In this document: positions 45,530 to 53,772 of the stretch, one piece after another
How positions within the stretch are numbered: position 1 is the stretch's first letter
Layout: each line of letters begins with the position of its first letter
Notes under the pieces: generated by a model
Seen by the model: only the letters and a program-made list of their open reading frames with translations
What the model was told of the DNA's origin: nothing
Database searches by the model: none
NCBI RefSeq assembly: GCF_006538165.1
Contig: NZ_BDLU01000014.1
Span: forward strand, 62,001-126,000
Direction of reading: 5' to 3'
DNA length: 64,000 bases
Source: Komagataeibacter diospyri
GTDB lineage: Bacteria > Pseudomonadota > Alphaproteobacteria > Acetobacterales > Acetobacteraceae
Translations under genes and position numbers: made by a program

Positions 45530-46444
45530 TCAGGGCTGGGGCCGGGGCGGGATCTGCGTTTTGGTCATCCGGGATACGATATCCATGACATTGCCCAGCA
45601 CCGGGCTGACATCCTGCGCGCGGTGGACCATGAACAGTTCGGCCATGATGTTCTCGCCAAACGCCAGCGGACGGTAGATGACATTTTCGATACCAAGCTG
45701 TGACGCCGATTCCGGGATCAGGGCGATGCCAACCCCGGTCCTGACCATGGAAAGCAGGGCGTGAATCTGGGTCAGATGATGGATCAGGTGCGGCCGGATA
45801 TGCGCGCTGACCAGAAGGCGCTGCACAAGGTCGTGAAAATAGCCGCCCCCCAGGATCGAATACATGATGAGATCCTGCCCCTCCATATCCGCAGGCGTCA
45901 GTGCGCTGCATGCGACCAGAGGGTGATCGTGGGGCAGGGCGGCCACCATGGGTTCGGCCCGGACCTTGCGTGCGCAGGTTTCCTTTGATTCGAACGGCGG
46001 GCGAACGAAAGCAAGGTCAATCCGGTGGGAGGCAAGGGCTGCGATCTGGTCGCGGGTGATCATTTCCTCCAGCGTAAGTTCGATATCGGGATAGGCCGCC
46101 CGCAGCCCATGGATCAGCCGGGGCAGAAAGTCATAGCTGCTGGATGGCGTGAACCCGATCGCGACCTGGCCCAGCGCACCGCGCCGCGCACGGCGGGCCA
46201 GAAGGACCGCGTCTTCCGCGCTGCGCAGCAGGCGGCGGGCCTCGGGCAGGAAGATCGCGCCCGCGGGCGTCAGCCGGACGCTGCGGCTGTTGCGCTCCAG
46301 CAATTCAACGCCAAGCGCGTGTTCCAGCAGCTGGACCTGTCGGCTCAGCGGCGGCTGGGTCATGTTCAGCCGTGCTGCAGCACGCCCGAAATGCAGTTCC
46401 TCCGCCACCGTGACAAAACACCGGACCTGCGTGAGCTGAAGCAT
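45530..46444 (-). CDS. LysR family transcriptional regulator
   Basis: A 304-residue LysR protein: LTQVRCFVTVAEELHFGRAA, RLNMTQPPLSRQVQLLEHALG; effector domain with IGFTPSSSYDFLPRLIHGLRAAYPDIEL. It is close to the BenM/CatM-like and sugar-acid regulators. It diverges from the dehydratase gene at 46578, with an inverted-repeat site between them, so it probably controls the dehydratase and the MFS transporter downstream. Confidence 0.9.
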   Translation of the reverse strand: MLQLTQVRCFVTVAEELHFGRAAARLNMTQPPLSRQVQLLEHALGVELLERNSRSVRLTPAGAIFLPEARRLLRSAEDAVLLARRARRGALGQVAIGFTPSSSYDFLPRLIHGLRAAYPDIELTLEEMITRDQIAALASHRIDLAFVRPPFESKETCARKVRAEPMVAALPHDHPLVACSALTPADMEGQDLIMYSILGGGYFHDLVQRLLVSAHIRPHLIHHLTQIHALLSMVRTGVGIALIPESASQLGIENVIYRPLAFGENIMAELFMVHRAQDVSPVLGNVMDIVSRMTKTQIPPRPQP

Positions 46445-46480
46445 CGATATCAATCCTGTCTTAATCCATGCCGTATCTAA

Positions 46481-46495
46481 TCTGGACACTCCAGA
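46481..46495. promoter_or_regulatory. LysR-type operator-like site
   Basis: TCTGGA-CAC-TCCAGA is a perfect inverted repeat (T-N13-A form), 36 bases upstream of the LysR start and 83 bases before the dehydratase start. The position suits control of both. Confidence 0.55.
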
Positions 46496-46577
46496 ACTGT
46501 CTTGCCCTAACTGCAGTAATAAACACCCTTGTTATCAGGCCATTGTGACCGACCGGGGGCGCAGGGAGAACAAAAGC

Positions 46578-48359
46578 ATGACGGAAGACGCCGGTACACA
46601 TCCTGATGGCGGAAATACGGCAGGACAGGCGAAACGCAGGCTGCGTAGCGCGCGGTGGTTTGGTCCTGCCGACCTGCGCAGCTTCGGTCATCGTTCCCGC
46701 GCAATGCAGATGGGCTATGACCCACAGGACTGGGAGGGCAAGCCCGTCATCGCCATCCTGAACACATGGTCCGACATCAATCCGTGCCATATGCATTTTC
46801 GCCAGCGTGTGGAGGATGTAAAGCGGGGCGTGCTGGAAGCAGGCGGATTTCCCATGGAGCTTCCTGCCATCTCGCTGTCCGAAAATTTCATGAAGCCCAC
46901 CACCATGCTGTACCGCAACATGCTGGCGATGGAGGCGGAAGAACTGCTGCGCGCCTACCCCGCCGATGGTGCGGTGTTGATGGGGGGGTGTGACAAGACC
47001 ACGCCCGGCCTGCTGCTGGGGGCGACCAGCATGGATATTCCGGCAATCTATGTGCCGGCGGGACCGATGCTGCGCGGGAACTGGCAGGGAAAGACACTGG
47101 GTTCGGGTTCGGATTCATGGAAATACTGGGATGAACTGCGCGCGGGCAAGATCACGCCCGAAGACTGGCAGGGGGTTGAAGCCGGGATCGCGCGTAGTGC
47201 GGGCACCTGCATGACCATGGGCACGGCCAGCACCATGACCGCCATTGCCGAAGCGATCGGCCTGTCCCTGCCGGGGGCCAGTTCAATTCCGGCGGTTGAT
47301 TCCAACCATATCCGCATGGCCAAGAGTTCGGGACGGCGGATTGTCAATATGGTGTGGGAGGACCTGAAACCATCAAAAATCCAGACCCATGCCGCCTTTC
47401 GTAACGCCATTGCGGTGGCGATGGCAATGGGGTGTTCGACCAACGCCATCATACACGTTATCGCCATGGCGCGGCGCGCGGGCGTTGACATCGGGCTGGA
47501 TGATTTTGACCGCGCCAGCCGTGATGTCCCGGTCATCGCCAATGTCCGGCCAACGGGCACGACCTATCTTATGGAGGATTTCTACTACGCTGGCGGGATC
47601 GCCGCGCTGATGAACCGGATTTCCAGCTTCCTTGATCTGGGCTGCCTGACAGTGACCGGACGCAGCGTGGGGGAAAACATCCGTGATGCAAAGGTCTGGA
47701 ACGATGATGTCATAAGACCACTGGACAGACCGATGTTCACGGGGGAAGCTGGTGGCGCGCTGACAGTCCTGCGCGGCAACCTGGCCCCTGATGGCTGCGT
47801 GATGAAGCCTGCCTGCTGTGACCCCAGGTTCCATAAACACAGGGGACCGGCGCTGGTGTTTGACGATTATCCCACCATGAAGAAAGCGCTGGATGACGAG
47901 ACGCTGGATGTAACCCCCGATCATGTCCTTGTACTGCGCAATGCCGGGCCGCTGGGCGGTCCGGGCATGCCGGAATGGGGGATGCTGCCCATGCCCAAAC
48001 GTCTGGTGAAGGAAGGTTACCGGGATATGCTGCGCCTGTCCGATGCCCGGATGAGTGGCACAAGCTACGGCGCATGCATCCTGCATGTCGCCCCTGAAAG
48101 CTATGTTGGCGGTCCACTGGCGTTGCTGAAGACGGGCGATATCATCGCGGTGGACGTGGCGGCGCGTTCCGTCAACATGGAAGTATCCGACGCGGAACTG
48201 GCACGCCGTCGTGCGGCATGGACACCACCCGCACCGCGTTACGGGCGTGGATATGGCTGGATGGCCGCACACCACATGCGTCAGGCGAATGAAGGATGTG
48301 ATTTCGACTTCCTGCAGACAGATTTCGGCCCGCCAGTGCCCGAACCGGTCATTTATTGA
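46578..48359 (+). CDS. IlvD/Edd-family sugar-acid dehydratase
   Basis: A 593-residue Fe-S dehydratase. Cysteines expected to hold the [2Fe-2S] cluster lie in INPCHMHF, GGCDKTTPG and AGTCMTMGTAST. The Mg/lysine region (CSTNAIIHVIAMARRAG) and the C-terminal DARMSGTSYGACILHVAPES follow. In this subfamily (L-arabinonate/xylonate/galactonate dehydratases) the reaction is removal of water from a C5/C6 sugar acid to a 2-keto-3-deoxy acid; the exact sugar is not decided. The ATG at 46578 follows GGGAGAAC. It diverges from the LysR gene. Confidence 0.9.
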   Translation: MTEDAGTHPDGGNTAGQAKRRLRSARWFGPADLRSFGHRSRAMQMGYDPQDWEGKPVIAILNTWSDINPCHMHFRQRVEDVKRGVLEAGGFPMELPAISLSENFMKPTTMLYRNMLAMEAEELLRAYPADGAVLMGGCDKTTPGLLLGATSMDIPAIYVPAGPMLRGNWQGKTLGSGSDSWKYWDELRAGKITPEDWQGVEAGIARSAGTCMTMGTASTMTAIAEAIGLSLPGASSIPAVDSNHIRMAKSSGRRIVNMVWEDLKPSKIQTHAAFRNAIAVAMAMGCSTNAIIHVIAMARRAGVDIGLDDFDRASRDVPVIANVRPTGTTYLMEDFYYAGGIAALMNRISSFLDLGCLTVTGRSVGENIRDAKVWNDDVIRPLDRPMFTGEAGGALTVLRGNLAPDGCVMKPACCDPRFHKHRGPALVFDDYPTMKKALDDETLDVTPDHVLVLRNAGPLGGPGMPEWGMLPMPKRLVKEGYRDMLRLSDARMSGTSYGACILHVAPESYVGGPLALLKTGDIIAVDVAARSVNMEVSDAELARRRAAWTPPAPRYGRGYGWMAAHHMRQANEGCDFDFLQTDFGPPVPEPVIY

Positions 48360-48518
48360 CCATGCTGGCGAACCCGATCCGCCATTTCGATCGTTCAGCA
48401 TGCATGACGCAGGAATGGAGACATCAATACACATGACAGGTCGGGCGGGAACATGACCCCGCCCATGACCCGAAATAGATGAAACACGGTTCGACACCAG
48501 TCAAAGAAGAAAAATAAA

Positions 48519-49394
48519 ATGTACATGAAGTCGAATACGGTCCCACCGTCGTTCGCGGCATTGCGGCCGCGTTTTGTGCCTTACTGGCTGTTGTGGCTGG
48601 CGCTGGCTGGCACGACTGCCGCCATGATCTATTCGTCCTTTATCGTGCCGGTGATACCGGACCTTGCCTGCCTGTCCACCATCGGGCTGGATGGTCTTGC
48701 GCTGGTTATCACGGTTGTGGTGATGCCACGGAATTTCGTGGTCGGTTTCCTTGGTTCGCTCCTGCCGTTCGTCATAAGCTGGCGGGTGGCGGCCATTCAT
48801 GGATCAGTACCGGGCATGGCCTGTTCCACGGCCACGTTCATCATCTATCTTTTACTGTATGCGGACTGCATGGCCCGTGACTGGACAGCGCATGGCATTG
48901 ATGGGTGGAATAACCACCTGCAATGGCAGACGGCAATACTGCGCATATATTTCGGTTTCGACATGGTGGGGCATTTTGCCGAAAAACTTTTTGCGGGCAT
49001 ACATTCATTCCATCATATGGAATATGTCTTTGTCGGATTCGGGTTTCCGCCAGACGGGCAGGCTGTTATTATTGGTGGATTATGTGAACTGTCGGTGGCA
49101 ATTGGCGTAGGGATGGGATTCATGACCCGTCTGGCCGGAATCGGTGGGGCGGCCTATTACCTGATTGCCAATCATTACGGCCGACATTTCGGTGACGGAT
49201 TTACCTGGAACAATGCCCCTGTCGGCGGTTGGGAATATCCGATGCTGATGATTGTCGCCTTTGCCAGTTTTTCGATTGCGGGGGCGGGCAAGTTCTCGAT
49301 TGATGGCTGGCTGATCGACCGTGGCCTGCTGCCTGGATTCCTGTTGCCGTTATGTGTATCTGCGCCCCCGGATCATGCACCGCGTGATATCTGA
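48519..49394 (+). CDS. Integral membrane protein with DoxX-like C-terminal half
   Basis: A 291-residue membrane protein of about eight helices. The first 120 residues have four helices without a family I recognise; the second half resembles DoxX (LRIYFGFDMVGHFAEKLFAG, FVGFGFPPDGQAVIIGGLCELSVAIGVGMGFMTRLAGIGG). DoxX proteins are linked to thiosulfate oxidation or sulfur redox in some bacteria; elsewhere the role is unclear. It follows the dehydratase by 159 bases and precedes two GlcG/HbpS proteins on the same strand. Confidence 0.7.
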   Translation: MYMKSNTVPPSFAALRPRFVPYWLLWLALAGTTAAMIYSSFIVPVIPDLACLSTIGLDGLALVITVVVMPRNFVVGFLGSLLPFVISWRVAAIHGSVPGMACSTATFIIYLLLYADCMARDWTAHGIDGWNNHLQWQTAILRIYFGFDMVGHFAEKLFAGIHSFHHMEYVFVGFGFPPDGQAVIIGGLCELSVAIGVGMGFMTRLAGIGGAAYYLIANHYGRHFGDGFTWNNAPVGGWEYPMLMIVAFASFSIAGAGKFSIDGWLIDRGLLPGFLLPLCVSAPPDHAPRDI

Positions 49395-49548
49395 ATCAGG
49401 TTGTGATGGCATCGTTATTCAATACTTTTTCTGTCCATATTTTTTATACGGTAAGAATATCCATTATTCGTAAGAAGGTGATGTAATTTATCACATGCAT
49501 GCGATTTGTTGATTGTTATTTGTATGTGCACAAAAAATCTGTAATAGA

Positions 49549-49569
49549 ATGTCATGTGCGATATGACAT
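49549..49569. promoter_or_regulatory. Inverted repeat ahead of the GlcG/HbpS pair
   Basis: ATGTCAT-N7-ATGACAT is a perfect 7-bp inverted repeat in the AT-rich 297-base gap before the first GlcG/HbpS gene. A second weaker repeat GTGAT-N7-ATCAC lies at 49478-49494. Both are candidate operators; no regulator is identified. Confidence 0.45.
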
Positions 49570-49691
49570 GGGTTCTATCGTATAATCTGAACTGAACGAC
49601 GTCTTTACTGTCCATGTATGTGCCGGTCCGGCCAAACATGAAGCGTCGTCAGGGGTTCAATAATAACATTGAGAATAAGGTAACCCTTGAA

Positions 49692-50171
49692 ATGAAGCAT
49701 CTGCTTAAAGCCCTTGCGGTGCTGGCGTCGTGCGCGACCCCCGCGCTTGCGCAGCCGTCATCTTCCTCCACCGCGCCGCAGCTTAACATCACGACCGATG
49801 CGGCAATGGATATGGCGCATTATGCAGTTGGCCTGGCAGAAAACCGGCATCTCAAGCTGTGCATAGCGGTCGAGGATACGGATGGAAACCTGGTGGCCTT
49901 CATCCGTATGCAGGGCGCCTATGCCGGGTGTGTGGAAGCCTCGATCGCAAAGGCGAAATCGGCGGCACGGTTCGCCCGTAACACGATCGAGTTCTTTGAT
50001 GCCGTGCGCACCCAGAACCTGCCCATTGGTTTTGTGCCCGGTATCCTGCCATCAGCGGGTGGCGCGGTTTTCAGGCAGGGTGATGTTGTCGTTGGCAGTA
50101 TCGGCACCAGTGGCGATACCAATGAAAATGAACAGGCACTTGTTATCGATACGGCCAGGCACTTCCGCTGA
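49692..50171 (+). CDS. GlcG/HbpS family exported protein 1
   Basis: A 159-residue protein with a signal peptide (LLKALAVLASCATPALAQ). The mature domain contains LCIAVEDTDGNLVAFIRMQGAYAG, AKAKSAARFARNT and FVPGILPSAGGAVFRQGDVVVGSIGTSG, as in GlcG/HbpS (heme-degrading or heme-binding) domains. The HbpS protein of Streptomyces binds heme and iron outside the cell; the role of proteobacterial members near dehydrogenases is unknown. It is followed by a paralogue after 65 bases. Confidence 0.85.
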   Translation: MKHLLKALAVLASCATPALAQPSSSSTAPQLNITTDAAMDMAHYAVGLAENRHLKLCIAVEDTDGNLVAFIRMQGAYAGCVEASIAKAKSAARFARNTIEFFDAVRTQNLPIGFVPGILPSAGGAVFRQGDVVVGSIGTSGDTNENEQALVIDTARHFR

Positions 50172-50236
50172 TACGGACCGAAAATGGCCCCGAATATAAA
50201 ACAGAGTATCCAGACAATCTTGCATCAGGATTTCCC

Positions 50237-50722
50237 ATGAAGATCAGACATATTGGGCCACTGGCCATTCTGGCGTGCCTTCCTGCATTTGGCGTGGCGC
50301 ATGCTGATGACGCCAAACTGCTGACCCGTCCGCAGCTTAGCAATGCCGGTGCGAAAAGCCTGCTGAATGCCGCCGAGGAGGAAGCACGACAGAAGGGCAT
50401 GCAGGTCAGTATTGCGGTAGTGGATGCATCAGGCAGGCTGCTTGCATTCACCCGCATGGATGATTCCCAGACCGGAACGGATGAAACAGCCATAAAGAAG
50501 GCCCGGACGGCTGCGCTGTATCATTCACCGGGCAAGGTACTGGCCCAGCGCATCAGTCAGAATCAGGCGTTTCTGGCAACATTGCCCGGTATTACGGCAG
50601 TACCCGGGTCCTGCCCGGTCATGAGTGGCAAATACCTGATCGGGGCAGTGGGCGTCAGTGGGGCTACGGATGATCTGGACAACGCAGTTGCGACCGATAC
50701 GGCAACCGGATTTCATTCATAG
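50237..50722 (+). CDS. GlcG/HbpS family exported protein 2
   Basis: A 161-residue paralogue of the preceding gene. The signal peptide is GPLAILACLPAFGVAHAD; the mature part reads EARQKGMQVSIAVVDASGRLLAFTRMDD, KKARTAALYHSP, LPGITAVPGSCPVMSGKYLIGAVGVSGATDD. Both share the V-x-D-x-x-G-x-L-x-A-F-x-R-M strand. A Rho-independent terminator follows, so the pair forms a unit. Confidence 0.87.
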   Translation: MKIRHIGPLAILACLPAFGVAHADDAKLLTRPQLSNAGAKSLLNAAEEEARQKGMQVSIAVVDASGRLLAFTRMDDSQTGTDETAIKKARTAALYHSPGKVLAQRISQNQAFLATLPGITAVPGSCPVMSGKYLIGAVGVSGATDDLDNAVATDTATGFHS

Positions 50723-50766
50723 GATGGAGCAGGCCGGATAACAACGGCGAGTTTCAAAAATTAAAG

Positions 50767-50808
50767 AATACAGGCTATCCTTCACCTGAACAGAAGATGG
50801 CCTGTATT
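50767..50808 (+). terminator. Rho-independent terminator of the GlcG/HbpS pair
   Basis: AATACAGGC (50767-50775) pairs with GCCTGTATT (50800-50808), followed by TTATTATTTT. It is 45 bases after the second gene's stop. Confidence 0.75.
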
Positions 50809-50838
50809 TTATTATTTTGAATGTAAAGGAACAATATA

Positions 50839-50955
50839 AAGGGACTGTTTTAAAAACTGACTGCAAATCATGATGAAATTTTTGATGCCACCTTCCCCAA
50901 AAAGCTTCAGAGAAGCGCTGCCTTTTTTTTAAAAAGTAGTATCCAAAATATTTCA
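50839..50955. repeat. Two-hairpin repeat, degenerate copy with leader
   Basis: It begins ACTGTTTTAAAAACTGACTG, then CAAATCATGATGAAATTTTTG, a decayed first palindrome (AAAAAGCTTCAGAGAA) and a second (GCGCTGCC... AAAAAGTAGT). The same leader (TGTTT-AAAA-CTG-GATCATGAA) precedes the copy at 52594, so the full element is longer than the two hairpins. It lies between the GlcG pair and the oprB stop. Confidence 0.65.
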
Positions 50956-50987
50956 CCATATCATTGATAAGTTGTGTTGAAATATTC

Positions 50988-52361
50988 CTAGAAGGTAAAG
51001 CCAGTTTTCATACCGATAACCGTAACCAGGTCGCGCTGGGTATAACCGCCGGGATTAACCCAGAACTGGACGTTTGGCTCGATATAGACCCACGGCCTGA
51101 ACTGGATTGTGTAGTCTGTTTCAATGGCAAATTCGGAATCCCGTCGCGGTCCTTTTTTACCGGCCTGATACCATTCCAATGTAGCAAGGCGTGAATTGAC
51201 GTGATTGGTACCAAAGGCAAGTGTCACGGCATCATGCCTGCGCCATGGCAGTCCAAGATAACGCAGGCTACCTGTCACCTGCGATGAAACGGGACTTGTT
51301 TTCTTGTCGACCATGGTCAGTGTGACATACGCGGTCAGGCCCTGCAGGACGACCGGATCCTGTCCGGATTTTTCGCTGAATGTACCCGTCAACTGCTGCT
51401 GGAACCATAGATAGCCACCATGGGAACTGCCCCGTTCCAGCATTGGCAGTCCACCAGTAACAGCGGGCTGCCCATTGGTTGCCAGCAAGATATCCGGTGC
51501 GCTGGCGGTATTGATCCATCCGCCAATACGGTAAACCCCTGGATAGCGGTGTGATCCCATATGCAGGCGTAATCCGGTTTCGAACGGCAGCAGGGCACCG
51601 GTTGCCCCATGAACGTAACCAAGGAAAAACTTGTTATCCAGATTGCGCATGTTCTGTTCATAAGCGCCGGCCTGCAGGTACCACAGGGGACTGTTGTATT
51701 TAAGATAGCCGCCCCAGGTACTGACAGGCCAGTTCAGCCAGCGATTGCCATCCATGTTCCCCGTTGTCGCACCGCAGAAATAGTTGACCATTGTCAGGCA
51801 GGGCACATTGTCAAAATCGGCACCGGTTGGCAGGCGTCCAATCTTGAAACTGAAGTGATTCCCCAGTTTCTGATTATACCATAATCCGGTCAGTCGGGTG
51901 GTCTGCCCGCGTCCCCATACTTCCTGTGGCTGTTGCAGGGTATACAGGCCCGCCCGTGTAATCAGGTTGGTGCCCCAACGGCTGGTAAAGGTGAAATTGA
52001 AGGTTGCCCCTTTCCATTTCACCAGTTTTTCCGCGTCGATATCCATAATGGCCGCGATCTGGTTGGTTTCGGCGGCAGTGCGCCGGTCCCCGCCTGTCGT
52101 GTTGCCGGCGGTTTCGTTGGTCCATGTCGCAGCCAGGTCTATTCCCCTGTCGCGCAGATAGGTTCTGTAACCACCCCAATCCCCTGTCATGGTCGATGCC
52201 GGGTGCTGGGCGCTGTTACGCAGGGCATAACTGGCGTCATTCCCCTGGTTTCCATTGAAAATGCCATTTGCGGGCGATTCATGTGTGCCGATAGCTATAT
52301 ATATGGAAAATCCGAAATACAGTATCGAAAATCTTCCACGTCGATGCGTAAAATATTTCAT
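50988..52361 (-). CDS. oprB: Carbohydrate-selective porin OprB
   Basis: A 457-residue outer-membrane beta-barrel. Hallmarks: GDWGGYRTYLRDRGIDLAAT, an early VFNFT-type strand (GATFNFTFTSRWG), KIGRLPTGADF, GYLKYNSPLWYLQAGAYEQN, and a terminal aromatic (GFTF). An N-terminal basic stretch plus hydrophobic segment (GRFSILYFGFSIYIAIG) is the signal peptide. OprB lets sugars cross the outer membrane; here it sits with periplasmic dehydrogenase and dehydratase genes, fitting substrate entry. It has a long AT-rich upstream region. Confidence 0.92.
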   Translation of the reverse strand: MKYFTHRRGRFSILYFGFSIYIAIGTHESPANGIFNGNQGNDASYALRNSAQHPASTMTGDWGGYRTYLRDRGIDLAATWTNETAGNTTGGDRRTAAETNQIAAIMDIDAEKLVKWKGATFNFTFTSRWGTNLITRAGLYTLQQPQEVWGRGQTTRLTGLWYNQKLGNHFSFKIGRLPTGADFDNVPCLTMVNYFCGATTGNMDGNRWLNWPVSTWGGYLKYNSPLWYLQAGAYEQNMRNLDNKFFLGYVHGATGALLPFETGLRLHMGSHRYPGVYRIGGWINTASAPDILLATNGQPAVTGGLPMLERGSSHGGYLWFQQQLTGTFSEKSGQDPVVLQGLTAYVTLTMVDKKTSPVSSQVTGSLRYLGLPWRRHDAVTLAFGTNHVNSRLATLEWYQAGKKGPRRDSEFAIETDYTIQFRPWVYIEPNVQFWVNPGGYTQRDLVTVIGMKTGFTF

Positions 52362-52593
52362 TTGACGGCCACTGATATATTATTGGTTTTATTTATGTGG
52401 CAACTAAACGAATTTATACGGATATAGTTTTCTGTTTAATATATTAATTTATTGTGCATCGCGGTATATGTTTTTTAAATTTCGTTTTTTAAGGAAAATT
52501 ATTGACGGAATTGAGTTCCGCATAGGTGAAAATATTTTCTGGGAAAATTTTTCCAGCTTGAAAACCGTATTTTGATATTTGGTTTTCAGTAAG

Positions 52594-52720
52594 GAGTGTT
52601 TCAAAAATCTGCCTGAAAGTGTTCTGCAGATCATGAAAAGGTTTCGGTGAAGCCTTTTGAAAAAAGCTTCAGGACGCGCCACCATTTTGGGAAAAGGAGC
52701 CGCCTTGGAATTTTATTATA
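52594..52720. repeat. Two-hairpin repeat with leader
   Basis: GGAGTGTTTCAAAAATCTG..., CAGATCATGAAAAGG, TTTCGGTGAAGCC, TTTTGAAAAAAGCTTCAGGA and AAAAGGAGCCGCCTTGGAA follow the family order. The second stem is decayed. Confidence 0.65.
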
Positions 52721-52747
52721 TTCCTGAAAATAATTTTTTATAATATC

Positions 52748-52777
52748 ATATATATAATACTAAAGTATTATATATAT
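52748..52777. other. Perfect AT-rich inverted repeat (possible cruciform)
   Basis: ATATATATAATACT and its exact complement, 14-bp arms with two bases between. It sits upstream of oprB and downstream of nagB. It may form a cruciform, a bent binding site or a transcription end signal. Confidence 0.6.
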
Positions 52778-52938
52778 TTTTATTAAGTAACGATATGTGT
52801 GGCAAATGCATGTCGTGCTCATATTCCTGCCACGCGATGGAAAACAGGACCGGCCAATCATTGAAACGCGCCGTCCTGAACCACCGGCCCTGACGAGAAA
52901 ATTATGTGGAGTTTTTGAAATATACTGAAAATCATTAA

Positions 52939-52990
52939 GCAGTTTTCCGTGAATATTTTTTCAAAAAAAAGCAGAATCAAAAACTTTCAT
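52939..52990. repeat. Two-hairpin repeat, fragment
   Basis: GCAGTTTTCCGTGAA, TATTTTTTCAAAAAAAAGCAG and AAAACTTTCA follow the outline of the repeat, strongly decayed. It directly abuts the nagB stop. Confidence 0.4.
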
Positions 52991-52995
52991 TTTTA

Positions 52996-53772
52996 TCAAT
53001 AAGTCAGTGACGGGACGTATTCCGCCATCCATCGGCATTCATCCGACAGGTCCATGGCTGCATCTTCATCCAGTACAAATGTGCAATCAGGATGGAAATG
53101 CAGCGCGGAGGCGCTGGTCATGGGTGAAATAGCCCCTTCGATCACGCGGGCAATGATTGCAGCCTTGCCGGGACCTGTCGCCAGCAGGACGGCGCGCCTG
53201 GTTTCCAAGATTGTCCCGACACCAACAGTCAGCGCATGGTGCGGCACATTGTCCGGACAGCCGCCAAACATTTCCGCATTCTGGGCGCGCGTCGCGGGGG
53301 CAAGCCTGACACGACGGGTACGGGACGCGAAAGAAGAAAGAGGTTCGTTAAAACCGATATGGCCCGTATGACCGATCCCGAGCAGTTGCAGGTCAATACC
53401 GCCCGCGGCGCGGATCGCGGTTTCGTACCGTGCACAGGCGGCTGTTGCATCATCGGTATCACCGGGTGGCAGGTGCGTCTGCGTTGGGGGAATATCCAGA
53501 TGGCGGAACAGGTGGTGCTGCATATAGGCGCGGTATGAATGCGCCGTCCGCGCAACGAACCCGCAATATTCATCCAGATTGAACGTCGTGCAATTTGCAA
53601 GGTTGACTGGTGCATCATGAATGCGACGGACAAGCCTTCCATAAACCTGTTCCATCGTGCGCCCGGTTGCAAGTCCCAGAACGGCAGCAGGGTTATGCGC
53701 GCAGCATGTATACAGCATGTCCGCCACATGAGCGCAGGCGCTGGCCTGATCCGGGGTGATGACAAGTTTCAT
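52996..53772 (-). CDS. nagB: Glucosamine-6-phosphate deaminase
   Basis: A 258-residue enzyme converting glucosamine-6-phosphate to fructose-6-phosphate and ammonia. Motifs: LGLATGRTMEQVYGRL (phosphate loop), TTFNLDEYCG (Asp72-type general base), LLGIGHTGHIGFNEP (active-site His/Glu), LTVGVGTIL. At the E. coli Asp141 position this protein has Thr (IGHTGHIGF), where other bacteria have Asp or Asn. GGGAGGCATTC precedes the ATG, which overlaps the anmK stop (ATGA). Together they would turn recycled anhydro-MurNAc and amino sugars into glycolysis intermediates. Confidence 0.9.
   Translation of the reverse strand: MKLVITPDQASACAHVADMLYTCCAHNPAAVLGLATGRTMEQVYGRLVRRIHDAPVNLANCTTFNLDEYCGFVARTAHSYRAYMQHHLFRHLDIPPTQTHLPPGDTDDATAACARYETAIRAAGGIDLQLLGIGHTGHIGFNEPLSSFASRTRRVRLAPATRAQNAEMFGGCPDNVPHHALTVGVGTILETRRAVLLATGPGKAAIIARVIEGAISPMTSASALHFHPDCTFVLDEDAAMDLSDECRWMAEYVPSLTY

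Larger units (their letters stand above)
52362..52995. other. AT-rich intergenic region between oprB and nagB
   Basis: No gene seen in 634 bases. It holds the oprB promoter side, two repeat copies (52594-52720 and 52939-52990) and the AT cruciform at 52748-52777. Confidence 0.6.

Noticed and set aside
45336-45911. 576-base N-terminal extension of the MFS transporter frame
   Set aside because: It reads as Pro/His/Arg-rich sequence without membrane or family features and lies over the LysR gene. The MFS family start fits the ATG at 45335.
49478-49494. FNR/CRP-type site GTGAT-N7-ATCAC
   Set aside because: The spacing differs from FNR (N4) and CRP (N6) consensus; kept only as a weak repeat in the feature for 49549.
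52748-52777. CRISPR repeat or phage attachment site
   Set aside because: It is a single palindrome without spaced copies; no cas, integrase or tRNA gene is near.
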